Positions 1 to 8,837 of a stretch of 64,000 bases of DNA are shown in pieces (the first letter of the stretch is position 1; each line of letters begins with the position of its first letter). The notes beneath the pieces are model-generated. The model saw only the letters and a program-made list of their open reading frames with translations, ran no database searches and was not told the DNA's origin. Made by a program: the position numbers and the translations under genes. Origin of the DNA: CAZBDU01 sp964490725. Lineage in GTDB: Bacteria; Spirochaetota; Spirochaetia; SZUA-6; DRHE01. Location: the NCBI GenBank assembly GCA_964490725.1, contig CAZBDU010000002.1, positions 1 to 64,000 of the forward strand. The letters are read 5' to 3'.

Positions 1-79
1 GGTGCTCGCCGCGCGCCAGCGACGCCGGAGCCGCCCCGATGCCCGCCGGCCGCGCGCCCAAGGCCGGCCGCGCCGTCCG

Positions 80-868
80 CTACCCCTGGGCAGCCGATTC
101 CGGCAGCGAGCGGAACAGCTCCCCCTGGACCATGTTCCGCCTGCACTGGCGCAGGTGCCGCTTGAGGGCGTCCACCGCCCGCGGCGAGTTCTCCATGAGA
201 GAGCGGAAGATCGAACGGTGGTCCTGGCTCACCTGGACCATGTCCGGCTCCACCCCGGCCTGGAAGGTGAGAGCGATGTTCAGGTGGAGCATGTTCATCC
301 GGTACATCCGCAGCAGATACGGATTGCGGGCCAGCACGCAGATCTCCTGATGGAACAGCTGGTCGTAGCGGGCGTACTCCCGCATCCGCGTGTCGGCGTT
401 GCCCGCCGGCAGGAAGCGATCCATCTGCTGCAGGTAGTCCTTCATGTCCAGCAGCTCCTCGGGGGTGACGGTGGGGTAGATCTTCTCCGCCGCGTGGACC
501 TCCAGCAGCTCCCGCATCTCGAAGGCCGCCAGCATGGAGGAGCGGGTGGGGACCTTCACCACGCAGTTGCTGCGGGGCTTGATGGCCACCACGTCCTCCA
601 TCTCCAGGCGCCGGATCGCTTCCCTCACCGGCATGGTGCTGACGTTGAACGCCCTGGCGACCTTGCGGATGCTCAGCTTCTCCCCGTAGCCGATTTCCCC
701 GCCGATGATCTTGTCGGTGAGGTGCTGGTAGATTCCCTCGCTGAGGGACTTGGTGTCGGCCAGCGCGGCAACCGGTCCCGCCGGCAGCCGCCGGCCCGCC
801 CCCTCGTAGAGTGCCTCCCGTTCCCGCGCTTCGACCTGTCGGCGCCCTGCTTCGCTCACAGGCGTCAA
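80..868 (-). CDS. GntR family (FadR/FCD subfamily) transcriptional regulator
   Basis: A 262-residue DNA-binding repressor or activator. The winged helix lies at about residues 40-105 (recognition region STMPVREAIRRLE), and an all-helical FCD ligand domain at about 115-250. The usual FCD metal ligands are present: D169, H173, H217 and H238. These domains in FadR-type regulators usually bind a carboxylate or sugar acid through the metal. The gene is divergent from the TRAP transporter genes, and a palindrome sits at that promoter, so it most likely controls dctPQM and itself. About 35 poorly conserved residues precede the winged helix, so a later start is possible. The family call is secure; the effector is unknown. 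Confidence 0.93.
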   Translation of the reverse strand: MTPVSEAGRRQVEAREREALYEGAGRRLPAGPVAALADTKSLSEGIYQHLTDKIIGGEIGYGEKLSIRKVARAFNVSTMPVREAIRRLEMEDVVAIKPRSNCVVKVPTRSSMLAAFEMRELLEVHAAEKIYPTVTPEELLDMKDYLQQMDRFLPAGNADTRMREYARYDQLFHQEICVLARNPYLLRMYRMNMLHLNIALTFQAGVEPDMVQVSQDHRSIFRSLMENSPRAVDALKRHLRQCRRNMVQGELFRSLPESAAQG

Positions 869-903
869 TGTACAGGGTGAGCTGCGGCAGTGGCAACACC
901 TGC

Positions 904-932
904 TTGACAGCTGCCCCTGGGTCCCCTACAAT
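904..932 (+). promoter_or_regulatory. Sigma-70 promoter of the TRAP operon
   Basis: TTGACA (904-909), exactly 17 bases, then TACAAT (927-932). This is one mismatch from the full consensus in the -10 box. The predicted transcript starts near 939, about 26 bases before the dctP ATG. Confidence 0.8.
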
Positions 933-946
933 ACTGATATCACAGT
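933..946 (+). promoter_or_regulatory. Palindromic operator candidate at the dctP transcription start
   Basis: ACTGATATCACAGT contains a perfect 8-base palindrome (TGATATCA, 935-942) flanked by ACTG/CAGT. It covers the predicted transcription start and lies in the gap between the divergent GntR gene and dctP, as expected for a FadR-subfamily operator. Binding by that regulator is inferred. Confidence 0.5.
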
Positions 947-964
947 TTAACGAGGAGGTGCGCG

Positions 965-2038
965 ATGCAAAAGAAAGTCTGGCTCGCACTCTGCGTTGCG
1001 GCGCTGGTCCTCGGCCCGGTCTTCGCCGAGGGGACCACGGAGGCGGCCGCGCCGGGAACCGCCCCCAGGATGCAGCTGCGGTACGCCCACTCCAACGTTC
1101 CGATCTACTTCTACCATACCGCCGGAGAGGCGTTCGCTCAGCGGCTGGCCGCCATGACGGACGATCGGCTGCAGGTAAAGCTCTTCCCCCAGGGACAGCT
1201 CGGCGGGGAGCGGGACGTCACCGAGGGGCTCCAGCTGGGCACGATCGACCTGCAGGCTACCTCCATCGGCGTGACGGGGACCTTCATCCCGGCGGTGCGG
1301 CTCCTCAACCTGCCCTTCATATTCCTGGGGCCGAAGCATTTCGTGAAGGTGATGGACGGCCCCATTGGAGAGGAGCTGCTGCAGAAGGCTCAGGAGCAGG
1401 GAGACCAGGTGGGGCTGAAGGTGCTTTCCATCGCCGCGCCGGACTTCCGCCTGCCCATGAACGATGTGCGGCCCATCCGCACGCCGGAGGACTTCCGGGG
1501 AATCAAGATGCGCACCATGGAGGTTCCCACGCACATGGCGGCCTACAAGGCCCTGGGGGCCAACCCGGTGCCCTTGCCCTTCGGCGAGCTGTACACCGCT
1601 CTGCAGACCGACGTGGTGGACGGCAACGAGAACGGCCCGCTGGCCCTGTTCGGCAACAAGTTCTACGAGGTGCAGAAGTACGTGACCCTGCTTCCGGTGG
1701 TGTCCAACGCGGGCATCTTTCTCATGAGCCAGAAGACGTGGGACAAGCTTCCCGCCGCAGACCAGCAGGCGGTCCTGCGGTCGGCGGAGATCTGGACGGA
1801 TACCATGAACGACGACGCCATCGAGCTGGGCGGATGGGCCATCGACCAGATGAAGAAGTCGGGCATCCAGGTGAACCAGGTCCAGGACATCGGCGCCTTC
1901 GTGAGGAAGGCCCAGACGGTGTACCCGGAGTTCTACGACTCGCTGCCCGCGGACATGCGGCAGTGGGCCCGCGGCATGGTGGAACGCATCCAGCAGGCCG
2001 CGCAGGGGATCGAGGAGGGCGACTGGTACGCGAAGTAG
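965..2038 (+). CDS. dctP: TRAP transporter substrate-binding protein DctP
   Basis: A 357-residue periplasmic receptor of a TRAP (DctP family) transporter. It starts with a hydrophobic signal sequence of about 20 residues ending VFAEGTTEAA, the spirochaete-type junction. The mature part has the DctP pattern: HSNVP near the start, FPQGQLGGERD, the RTMEVP segment with the family's substrate-binding arginine, and VVDGNENGP. An AGGAGG ribosome site lies just before the ATG. TRAP receptors usually bind sugar acids or other carboxylates; the ligand cannot be read from sequence. The dctQ and dctM genes follow, separated by a stem-loop. Confidence 0.93.
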   Translation: MQKKVWLALCVAALVLGPVFAEGTTEAAAPGTAPRMQLRYAHSNVPIYFYHTAGEAFAQRLAAMTDDRLQVKLFPQGQLGGERDVTEGLQLGTIDLQATSIGVTGTFIPAVRLLNLPFIFLGPKHFVKVMDGPIGEELLQKAQEQGDQVGLKVLSIAAPDFRLPMNDVRPIRTPEDFRGIKMRTMEVPTHMAAYKALGANPVPLPFGELYTALQTDVVDGNENGPLALFGNKFYEVQKYVTLLPVVSNAGIFLMSQKTWDKLPAADQQAVLRSAEIWTDTMNDDAIELGGWAIDQMKKSGIQVNQVQDIGAFVRKAQTVYPEFYDSLPADMRQWARGMVERIQQAAQGIEEGDWYAK

Positions 2039-2104
2039 CAGGCGCGTACGGGCCTCCCCAGCCGGGTGTGAGGAAGCTGGCTTCAGCGCCCGGTAGACAC
2101 GAAC

Positions 2105-2141
2105 GGGGCAGGCGGATCGCCGGTGTCCGCCTGTCCCTTTT
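2105..2141 (+). terminator. Stem-loop with T-run between dctP and dctQ
   Basis: A 12-base-pair stem (2105-2116 with 2126-2137, one G-U pair), a 9-base loop, then TTTT. It is shaped like an intrinsic terminator but lies inside the operon. It probably acts as a partial terminator or 3' stabiliser that keeps the binding protein above the permeases. Confidence 0.7.
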
Positions 2142-2213
2142 CCGCTGCCGTCCGTTCGGGCGGCTTTCGACTCGAAACCGAAAAGGTGCCACACCTCCAA
2201 CAGGGGTCGTGCC

Positions 2214-2732
2214 ATGGATCTGCTCAGAGCTGTTCAGAAGGTAGCCGACTGGATGGAGAGGATCTTGCGGGTGTGCGTGGTGGCCAGCCTGGCTGGAGTG
2301 GCCGGGGTGGTCAACCTGTCGGTCTTCTTTCGCTACGTGCTGCACGCGCCCCTTTCCTGGTCCAACGAGGCGGCCCGCTATCTGCTGGTGTTCACGGTGG
2401 TGCTGGCCGCGGCCATCGCCCTCCGGCACCTCCTGTTCGTGAACGTCCGGGTGCTGGTGGACCTCCTTCCGGCCCCGGTACGCAGGATCCTCGTCCCGGC
2501 CACCCGAGTCCTGATCGGTGCGTTCCTGGTGGTCGCCATCGTCTCTCCGGAGGCGATGATCGAGAAAGCGGTGCGGACCAACACGATCAGCCCGGCCATG
2601 AGCCTGCCCATGGCCCTGGTGTATCGCGTGATGCAGGCCGGGTTTGCCGTCATGCTGCTCTTCCTGCTGTTCGGCCTGGTGGACCGGGCGATCCTGAGGG
2701 AGCGCCGCCGGCCGCCGGAGGACCTGCAGTGA
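2214..2732 (+). CDS. dctQ: TRAP transporter small permease DctQ
   Basis: A 172-residue integral membrane protein with about four hydrophobic segments, the size and layout of DctQ. It contains the family-like SVFFRYVLHAPLSWSNEAARYL stretch after the first membrane helix (FRYVL and SWSNEAARYL are the recognisable parts). DctQ bridges the receptor and the large permease. Its TGA overlaps the GTG of dctM, so the two are translationally coupled. The start follows a weak purine stretch; no better start is seen nearby. Confidence 0.9.
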   Translation: MDLLRAVQKVADWMERILRVCVVASLAGVAGVVNLSVFFRYVLHAPLSWSNEAARYLLVFTVVLAAAIALRHLLFVNVRVLVDLLPAPVRRILVPATRVLIGAFLVVAIVSPEAMIEKAVRTNTISPAMSLPMALVYRVMQAGFAVMLLFLLFGLVDRAILRERRRPPEDLQ

Positions 2733-3997
2733 TCGTGGCGGTGTTCGTCGTGCTTCTGGCCGTCGGCGTGCCCATCGCCTTCGTGCTCGGCATCAGCAGT
2801 CTGTTCTACCTGTGGCTGGAGAGGATGTCCATCGTGCTGGTCTCCCAGCGCTTCTTCGTCGGGGTGGACAACTTCCTGCTCCTGGCGGTGCCTCTGTTCA
2901 TCCTGGCCGGCAAGCTGATGAACGAGAGCGGCATCACCGACCGGTTGATCGACTTCTTCGCCATCCTCATGGGTCACATCAGGGGAGGCCTGGCCTACAT
3001 CAACATCGTGGCCAGCGTGTTCTTCGCCGGCATCACCGGAGCGGGGGCCGCCGATACCGCCGCCATCGGTTCCATCCTGATCCCGGCCATGAAGAGGGAG
3101 GGGTACTCCTCCGAGTATGCCGCCGCGGTGACCGCGGTCTCTTCCACCATCGGGCCGACCATCCCACCCAGCATCGCCATGGTGGTCTACGGGGCCGCCG
3201 CCGGGGTCTCGGTAGCCAGGCTGTTCCTGGGAGGGGTCGTTCCGGGGCTGATGCTGGCGCTGGGCCAGCTACTGGTGGCCTGGCGAGGCGCGGAGCGGCG
3301 GAACGTCCCGGTCCGGGAGAAGCGCCTCACCCTTGGAAACGCCTCCCGGGGATTGCTGAGTGCCGCGCTGGCCCTGATCATGCCGGTCATCCTGATCGGG
3401 GGCATCGTGCTGGGGGTCTTCACCCCCACCGAGGCGGCGGCGGTGGCGGTGCTGTACGCGCTGATCGTGGGCTTTCTCATCTATCGGAAGCTGACGCTGC
3501 GCACGCTTCTCCGCCAGCTCTTCGAGACCGCGCTGCTGACCGGCACCATCCTGATGATTCTGGGCTTCGCCCACCTGTTCGGTTGGATCCTGGCCGCCGA
3601 GGACGTCCCCGGGGCCGTGGCCCGGGCGATCACCAGCCTTACCGGGAGCCCCGTGCTGATTCTGCTCCTCATCAACGTGCTGCTCCTGATCGTGGGCACC
3701 TTCATGGAGACGCTGGCCTCGGTGATCCTGCTCACCCCGATTCTGCTGCCTCTGGCTGAATCCATCGGCCTGGATCCTATCCACTTCGGGGTGATCATGG
3801 TGGTGAACCTGAACATAGGGCTGGCCACGCCTCCCCTGGGGGTCTGCCTGATCGTGGCCGCGCCGCTGGCGGAGACCTCCATCGAACGCATCGCGCGCTC
3901 CGCCCTGCCCTTCCTGGCGGTCTCAGTCGTGGTGCTCCTGCTCATCACCTACGTTCCCGACCTGGTGATGTTCATCCCCAACCTGGTGCTCAGGTAG
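2729..3997 (+). CDS. dctM: TRAP transporter large permease DctM
   Basis: A 422-residue, multi-helix sodium-coupled permease. Family motifs include AVPLFILAGKLMNESGIT, the ITGAGAADTAAIGSILIP region, STIGPTIPPS and the C-terminal VVNLNIGLATPPLGV. A GTG start at 2729 overlaps the dctQ stop (GTGA) and has GGAGG seven bases upstream (2717-2721). The open frame continues further upstream but carries no DctM-like sequence there. With DctP and DctQ it forms a complete TRAP importer. Confidence 0.92.
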   Translation: MIVAVFVVLLAVGVPIAFVLGISSLFYLWLERMSIVLVSQRFFVGVDNFLLLAVPLFILAGKLMNESGITDRLIDFFAILMGHIRGGLAYINIVASVFFAGITGAGAADTAAIGSILIPAMKREGYSSEYAAAVTAVSSTIGPTIPPSIAMVVYGAAAGVSVARLFLGGVVPGLMLALGQLLVAWRGAERRNVPVREKRLTLGNASRGLLSAALALIMPVILIGGIVLGVFTPTEAAAVAVLYALIVGFLIYRKLTLRTLLRQLFETALLTGTILMILGFAHLFGWILAAEDVPGAVARAITSLTGSPVLILLLINVLLLIVGTFMETLASVILLTPILLPLAESIGLDPIHFGVIMVVNLNIGLATPPLGVCLIVAAPLAETSIERIARSALPFLAVSVVVLLLITYVPDLVMFIPNLVLR

Positions 3998-4031
3998 AAA
4001 GGCTTCGGAAGCGCTCATGGGAGAAGGGAGA

Positions 4032-5018
4032 ATGCGTATCGGCGTGATCGGGACGGGGCGGGTGGCCCGGGTGCACCTGAACGCCGTGCGGGACCTGGCC
4101 GGCCAGGTGGAGCTCGCGGCCGTGTGCGACGCCCAGCGCGGCAGGGCCGAGCGCGTGGCCGCCGAGCACGGGGCCGGCGCCGTGTACACGGACTACCGGG
4201 AAGTGGCTGCCGACCCGCGGGTCCAGGCGGCTATCGTCTGCCTTCCCAACCACCTGCACTGCCCCGCCGCCCTGGCGCTGGCGGAAGGGGGCAAGCACGT
4301 CCTGGTGGAAAAGCCGATGGCCCGCAGCCTGGCCGAGGCGGACCGCATGATCGCCGCGGCGGGGCGCCACGGGGTAACGCTCATGGTGGGTCAGAGCCGC
4401 CGCTTCTTCCGCTCCAGCAGGCTGGTCCGGGAGCGACTGAGCGACATCGCCCCGGTGTTCCGCATCCTGATCAGCTTCCTGGTCCGCTTCCCCGCCCCGC
4501 AGACCGACTGGTGGGCCGACGGGCAGAAGACCGGGCCGCTGGTGATCCCGCTGCAGGGCAGCCACTCCCTGGACACGGTGGTGTGGCTCCTGGACAGCCT
4601 CCCCGAGTCGGTGTACGCCCGCTCCTGCCTGCACAACCGCCAGTTCGGCACCGCCGACGAGACCAGCCTGGTGCTGGGCTTCGCCTCCGGGGAGCTCGCC
4701 TCGGTCCAGCTGTCGCTGAACACCGAGCCCTACGTTCACGAAACGCTCCTCATCGGGGAAAAGGGCACCCTGCGCATCGAGGAGCAGCCCACGGAGAAGG
4801 TCTACGGTTTCAGGGCCCGGGTGCTGCTGAACGGCGAGCCGATCTTCGACGAGGAGGAGCTGCCCAGCCCGTACACCATCCAGCTGGCCGAGTTCCTGGC
4901 CGCCCTCCGGCAAGGCCGGGAACCGGCGGCGTCGGGCAGGGAGGTCAGACGCACGATGCAGGTGCTCGACGCCGCCTGCCGGTCCAGCGAGACTGGGCGG
5001 GTGGTGCTCCTGCGGTAG
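4032..5018 (+). CDS. Gfo/Idh/MocA family oxidoreductase
   Basis: A 328-residue NAD(P)-dependent sugar or inositol dehydrogenase-like enzyme. The Rossmann motif GVIGTGRVARVH is at the N terminus and the family's EKP motif appears in VEKPMARSLAEAD; a C-terminal alpha/beta substrate domain follows. The ATG at 4032 puts the Rossmann strand at residue 2 and has AGAAGG just upstream. An in-frame ATG at 4017 would add five residues. It sits 34 bases behind dctM, so it probably oxidises or epimerises the compound brought in by the TRAP system. It converges on the next operon with only 17 bases between. Confidence 0.9.
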   Translation: MRIGVIGTGRVARVHLNAVRDLAGQVELAAVCDAQRGRAERVAAEHGAGAVYTDYREVAADPRVQAAIVCLPNHLHCPAALALAEGGKHVLVEKPMARSLAEADRMIAAAGRHGVTLMVGQSRRFFRSSRLVRERLSDIAPVFRILISFLVRFPAPQTDWWADGQKTGPLVIPLQGSHSLDTVVWLLDSLPESVYARSCLHNRQFGTADETSLVLGFASGELASVQLSLNTEPYVHETLLIGEKGTLRIEEQPTEKVYGFRARVLLNGEPIFDEEELPSPYTIQLAEFLAALRQGREPAASGREVRRTMQVLDAACRSSETGRVVLLR

Positions 5019-5035
5019 CGGGGATGTACGGCCTC

Positions 5036-6004
5036 CTACTGCTTGTGGCGAGTGTAGGAGTCGAAACCGACGACGGTGAGGATGATGATCCCCTTGATGA
5101 GGTACTGGACGTACACCTGGACGCCCAGCAGGTTGAACATGTTGTTGACCACGTTGAGCAGCAGCACGCCGATCATCGTGCCGACCACGCTGCCCTCGCC
5201 GCCGGAGACGCTGGTGCCGCCGATGACGCAGGAGGCGATGGCGTCCAGCTCGTAGCCCTGCCCGGCCAGCGGGGTGGCGGAGTTCAGACGGGCGGCGTAG
5301 ATGACGCCCGCCATGGCCGCCATGAGGCCCCCGATCACGAAGGTCATAATATGGTAGAGATCCACCGCGACTCCTGACAGCCGGCTGGTCTCCTTGTTGC
5401 CGCCCACCGCGCAGGCGTAGCGGCCCAGGGTGGTCTTGCTGAGAACGAACTGCCACAGGGCCACCATGGTCACGAAGATGAATATGGGAAAAGGCACCGG
5501 GCCCAGGTAGCCGGAGCCTATGAACTTGAACTGCTCCGAGCTGCCCACCACCGGATAGCCCCCGGTGTACAGGTAGGTCAACCCGCGCAGGATGGTCATG
5601 GTACCCAGCGTGGTGATGATGGCCACGATGTGGAGCTTGGCGGTAAGAAGGCCGTTGACCAGCCCGAAGAACGCCCCCGCAGCGAGCACGAACACCACGA
5701 CCACGTACCAGGGAGCGATCTGTTGGAGCTTCAGGCTCATGGCCGCGGTGAGGGCCAGCAGCGACCCCACCGAGATGTCGAAACCCCCGCCGATGATCAC
5801 GAACGTCGTCCCGATGGCCATCACCCCCACGATGGAGCTCTGGCGCAGGATGTTCAGGAGGTTCGTCGAGGAGAGAAAGCTGGGGGTGACAACGGAGATG
5901 ACGACGCTGATGAACACGAAGCCGATCATGAGGCCGTACTTCTTCAGAGAGAAGACCCCCCTCTTCGCCCAGGTTGCCCCGAAGAAGCCTGCGGACTGGT
6001 TCAT
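5036..6004 (-). CDS. Ribose-type (CUT2) sugar ABC transporter permease
   Basis: A 322-residue inner-membrane permease of the RbsC/BPD_transp_2 family. Typical segments are IGGGFDISVGSLLALTAA after the first helices, LTAKLHIVAIITTLGTMTI, and the C-terminal CVIGGTSVSGGEGSVVGT loop that contacts the ATPase. The ATG overlaps the stop of the ATPase gene upstream (ATGA), so the two are coupled. It is the last gene of the sigma-54 operon that starts at 9791. Confidence 0.92.
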   Translation of the reverse strand: MNQSAGFFGATWAKRGVFSLKKYGLMIGFVFISVVISVVTPSFLSSTNLLNILRQSSIVGVMAIGTTFVIIGGGFDISVGSLLALTAAMSLKLQQIAPWYVVVVFVLAAGAFFGLVNGLLTAKLHIVAIITTLGTMTILRGLTYLYTGGYPVVGSSEQFKFIGSGYLGPVPFPIFIFVTMVALWQFVLSKTTLGRYACAVGGNKETSRLSGVAVDLYHIMTFVIGGLMAAMAGVIYAARLNSATPLAGQGYELDAIASCVIGGTSVSGGEGSVVGTMIGVLLLNVVNNMFNLLGVQVYVQYLIKGIIILTVVGFDSYTRHKQ

Positions 6005-7494
6005 GTCGGATCTCCTTGAAGTATGGTGCGCATGATCTCCTCCTGGCTTGCGCCGCGAGCAAACCGCGCTACGATCCTGCCGGCGCTCATGACCAGTATC
6101 CGGTCAGAGATCCGGATGATTTCCGGGACCTCGGCGGAGATGAACAGGATGCAGGCTCCTTGGTCGGCCAGCCTGCGCATGATGCGGTGGATCTCCACTT
6201 TGGAGCCGACGTCCACTCCGCGGGTCGGCTCGTCCATGATCAACACCCGGGGGCCGCAGACCAGCCACTTGCCGACCACCACTTTCTGCTGGTTGCCGCC
6301 GCTCAAATTCCTGGTCAGCTGGCCGAAACCGGTGATCTTGATGTCCAGCTGCTCCACCACCTGCCGCACCGCCGGGATCTCCCGCGACTTGAGCAGCACC
6401 GAACCCCGGCTGAACCTGCGCAGCGCGGTGAGGCTGATGTTCTTGTATACCTCGTGAGTCAGGACCAGGCCGGAGCTCTTGCGATCCTCCGGCAGCATGC
6501 CGATCCCATGGCGCACGGCGTCCACCGGCGAGCGCAGGTTGCAGGCCCGACCGTCCACGTAGACCCGGCCGCCGTCAGAGCGATCGGCGCCGAACAGCAG
6601 GCGGGCCAGCTCCGTCTTGCCCGAGCCCAACACCCCCGTGATGCCCAGGATCTCGCCGCGGTACGCCGAAAAGGACACCTGGCTCACCCCGCCCTTGCGG
6701 CTGAGGCTCTCCACCCGGATTGCTTCCGCGCCGCGGGGCTTCGCACGACGGGCGGCAAGCTCCCCGTTGAGCCGCTGGCCGACCATCATCCTCACTACCT
6801 CGTCCCTGTCAACGGATGAGGCCGGCACCGTAGCCACCTTGCGGCCGTCACGCAGGACGGTGAGCCGGTCGGCGATCTGGAAAACCTCCTCCAGGTAGTG
6901 AGTGATGTACAGCACCGTGACGCGGTTCTTCTTCAGGTCTCCGATGATCCGAAACAGGTGGCCGATCTCCGAACCGGCCAGGGCATCGGTGGGTTCGTCC
7001 ATGATGATGAAGCTTGCCTTGCGTACCATCGCCTTGAGGATCTCGGTCATCTTCTGTTCGGCCACACTCAGGTAGCGCGCCTGCCGGCTCGCAGGCAGCC
7101 GGAAGCCGAAGATCTGGCAGAGCCGGTCGTACTCCAGGCGCATCCTGCGCTCGTCGATGATGCCGCGCGGCTTCGTGTATTCCAGCCCCAGGAAAACGTT
7201 CTGGACGACCGTCAGGGTCGGCACCAGGCTTGTCTCCTGATGGATCACGGAGATGCCCGCACCTATCGCCTCGGCCGGAGAGCCGAACTCCCGCGCCCTG
7301 CCCTCCAGAACCATCGATCCTTCGTCCCTGCGGTACACCCCGGCGATGATCTTCACCAGAGTCGACTTGCCGGCGCCGTTCTCCCCCAGCAGGGCGTGCA
7401 CCTCCCCGCGCTGCAGCTCCAGCTCGACGTCCTCCAGGGCGCGCGCCCCGGGGAAGGACTTGCCGATGCCCTTCAGCTGCAGCAGGGGTTCCAC
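6001..7494 (-). CDS. Ribose-type sugar ABC transporter ATP-binding protein (two ABC domains)
   Basis: A 497-residue RbsA/MglA-type ATPase. The first domain has Walker A GENGAGKST, signature LSVAEQ and Walker B IIMDEPTDAL. The second has GVLGSGKTELA, LSGGNQQKVVVGKW and LIMDEPTRGVDVG. I chose the GTG at 7494, five bases after the stop of the upstream gene; the open frame extends further but without ABC-type sequence. It energises the permease at 5036-6004. Confidence 0.93.
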   Translation of the reverse strand: MEPLLQLKGIGKSFPGARALEDVELELQRGEVHALLGENGAGKSTLVKIIAGVYRRDEGSMVLEGRAREFGSPAEAIGAGISVIHQETSLVPTLTVVQNVFLGLEYTKPRGIIDERRMRLEYDRLCQIFGFRLPASRQARYLSVAEQKMTEILKAMVRKASFIIMDEPTDALAGSEIGHLFRIIGDLKKNRVTVLYITHYLEEVFQIADRLTVLRDGRKVATVPASSVDRDEVVRMMVGQRLNGELAARRAKPRGAEAIRVESLSRKGGVSQVSFSAYRGEILGITGVLGSGKTELARLLFGADRSDGGRVYVDGRACNLRSPVDAVRHGIGMLPEDRKSSGLVLTHEVYKNISLTALRRFSRGSVLLKSREIPAVRQVVEQLDIKITGFGQLTRNLSGGNQQKVVVGKWLVCGPRVLIMDEPTRGVDVGSKVEIHRIMRRLADQGACILFISAEVPEIIRISDRILVMSAGRIVARFARGASQEEIMRTILQGDPT

Positions 7495-7496
7495 GA

Positions 7497-8753
7497 TCAG
7501 CCCCGTCGCGCCCGTCGCGCGAAGGCGCCGATGGCCCTCAGGTTCTCTTCGGGGATGTACAGAATGTTCCAGGAAGCCACCAGCCCGTCGGCCCGGCCGG
7601 AGAGATGCTCCAGCCTGCGCTCCAGGACGCCGCGGGTGATGTCGATGCGGAAATCCGGATGCCGGATCGCCTCCAGGCCTACCAGGAGTCGAGCAGCGGG
7701 GGCCAGCTCCGCCCGGGGCAACCGGTCCAGCTCGGTCGGCAGGGTCCGTTCCGACAGCCCCCGAGCCAGCAAGGACTCCTCCGCCTCCGGCCAGTCCCAA
7801 GGCAGAAGGCCGCGCAGAAGCTTCCTCACCTGCCCCGCATCCAGGCCGGGACAGGCGGCCTGGAAGGCGCGCTGCAGGCAGGCCACTTCCAGCGGCAACC
7901 CGGCGGGGCCCACCGCGTTGCAGTAGATCATCGGCTTGAGCCAGTGGCAGCAGCGGCTGAGCGACCCGTAGTCCTGCGCGACCATGGAGGCGAGCGAGGG
8001 AGTGTAGAGATCCAGACCCACCTCCAGGCCGCCTTCGCCGGCGGCCGCTGCAAACCGTTCCACCACCCGGGTGACGCTGCGCTCCTTGAAGGTGGCCAGG
8101 GCTCCCAGGCCGGCCTCGGCGTAGAGGCTGCTGAAGCCGCGCCAGCGGTCCGTGTCCCCGGCTCGCAGCCCGCCCAGGCGGGAAATGAAGCCGGCCGCCG
8201 CCTGCCTCCGCCCTTCGAGGGGCTGGCCGAACGTTTCGCTGAACCTCTCCCGGCAGCTCTCGCAGAAGCAGCCGAACAGGGACTCCAGGCCGTTGACCGC
8301 AGAAGGGTAGCGAATCCGATCGAGCATGACGCCGCCGAAGTCCAGGCGCCCCAGAAGCGTGCGGAAGCTCGCCAGCACCCGCTCCACCGCCTGGTCCCGG
8401 TTCGGGCACAGGAAGAGGAACTCGTCGTCTCCCGCCCCCAGCTCCTGCCAGGCGCCCAGGCGCCCGTAGCCCCGGCCGCCGTCGTAGTGAAGGAGCAGCT
8501 CCTGCCGGCCGACGGCCGCCCCCTGTGCGTCGGCCAGCACCGGAAACCACAGGTAAGGCTCCACCTCGCACCGGCGGCAGGCGCGCACCAGCGGCTCGTA
8601 GAGCGCCGGCTCCCCGGTTGTCCAGATCATCAGTCTGTCGATGCCCGCGAGCTTCCTGGCCCGCAGGATCGTGCGGGAGACTTCCTCCAGGGAGAAGGAG
8701 CGCCGCTCCCGGTCACCGAGGTACAGCTGAGCGGCCACACGGAACTCTCTCAT
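7497..8753 (-). CDS. Putative glycoside hydrolase-like TIM-barrel protein
   Basis: A 418-residue protein without a signal peptide. I recognise a glycosyl-hydrolase-like 10 or beta-galactosidase-like barrel from GGVMLDRIRYPS (compare the D-x-IRYP strand of these hydrolases), followed by a cysteine cluster CFCESCRERF of the kind seen in some sugar-hydrolase barrels. No catalytic pair can be assigned. It lies between the binding protein and the ATPase of one operon and nearly abuts the ATPase gene, so a role in processing the imported sugar is likely. Family call is tentative. Confidence 0.6.
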   Translation of the reverse strand: MREFRVAAQLYLGDRERRSFSLEEVSRTILRARKLAGIDRLMIWTTGEPALYEPLVRACRRCEVEPYLWFPVLADAQGAAVGRQELLLHYDGGRGYGRLGAWQELGAGDDEFLFLCPNRDQAVERVLASFRTLLGRLDFGGVMLDRIRYPSAVNGLESLFGCFCESCRERFSETFGQPLEGRRQAAAGFISRLGGLRAGDTDRWRGFSSLYAEAGLGALATFKERSVTRVVERFAAAAGEGGLEVGLDLYTPSLASMVAQDYGSLSRCCHWLKPMIYCNAVGPAGLPLEVACLQRAFQAACPGLDAGQVRKLLRGLLPWDWPEAEESLLARGLSERTLPTELDRLPRAELAPAARLLVGLEAIRHPDFRIDITRGVLERRLEHLSGRADGLVASWNILYIPEENLRAIGAFARRARRG

Positions 8754-8769
8754 GGCGGCACCGGAAAGG

Positions 8770-8812
8770 GGCGCTGCCTCCGCGGGCGGGGAGGGCCTGC
8801 GGAGGCAGCGCC
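8770..8812 (-). other. Intercistronic stem-loop after the binding-protein gene
   Basis: Perfect 14-base arms (8770-8783 and 8799-8812) around a 15-base loop, directly downstream of the binding-protein stop on the minus strand. There is no real T-run, so it more likely stabilises the upstream message or attenuates reading into the rest of the operon. Confidence 0.7.
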
Positions 8813-8837
8813 GGCTGGGGCGAGAGTGAGGCGAACC

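Noticed and set aside
208..213. Possible frame error in the NtrC-type regulator because its sigma-54 loop reads GAYTDA
   Set aside because: The variation (residues 208-213 of the protein encoded at 11788-13101) is within what the family tolerates; Walker motifs and the rest are intact. Coordinates given here are residue numbers.
3990..6062. A 690-codon open frame on the minus strand overlapping the MocA gene and the permease
   Set aside because: It is read antisense to the oxidoreductase and out of frame with the permease. Composition is Arg/Gly/His-rich, typical of shadow frames in GC-rich DNA.
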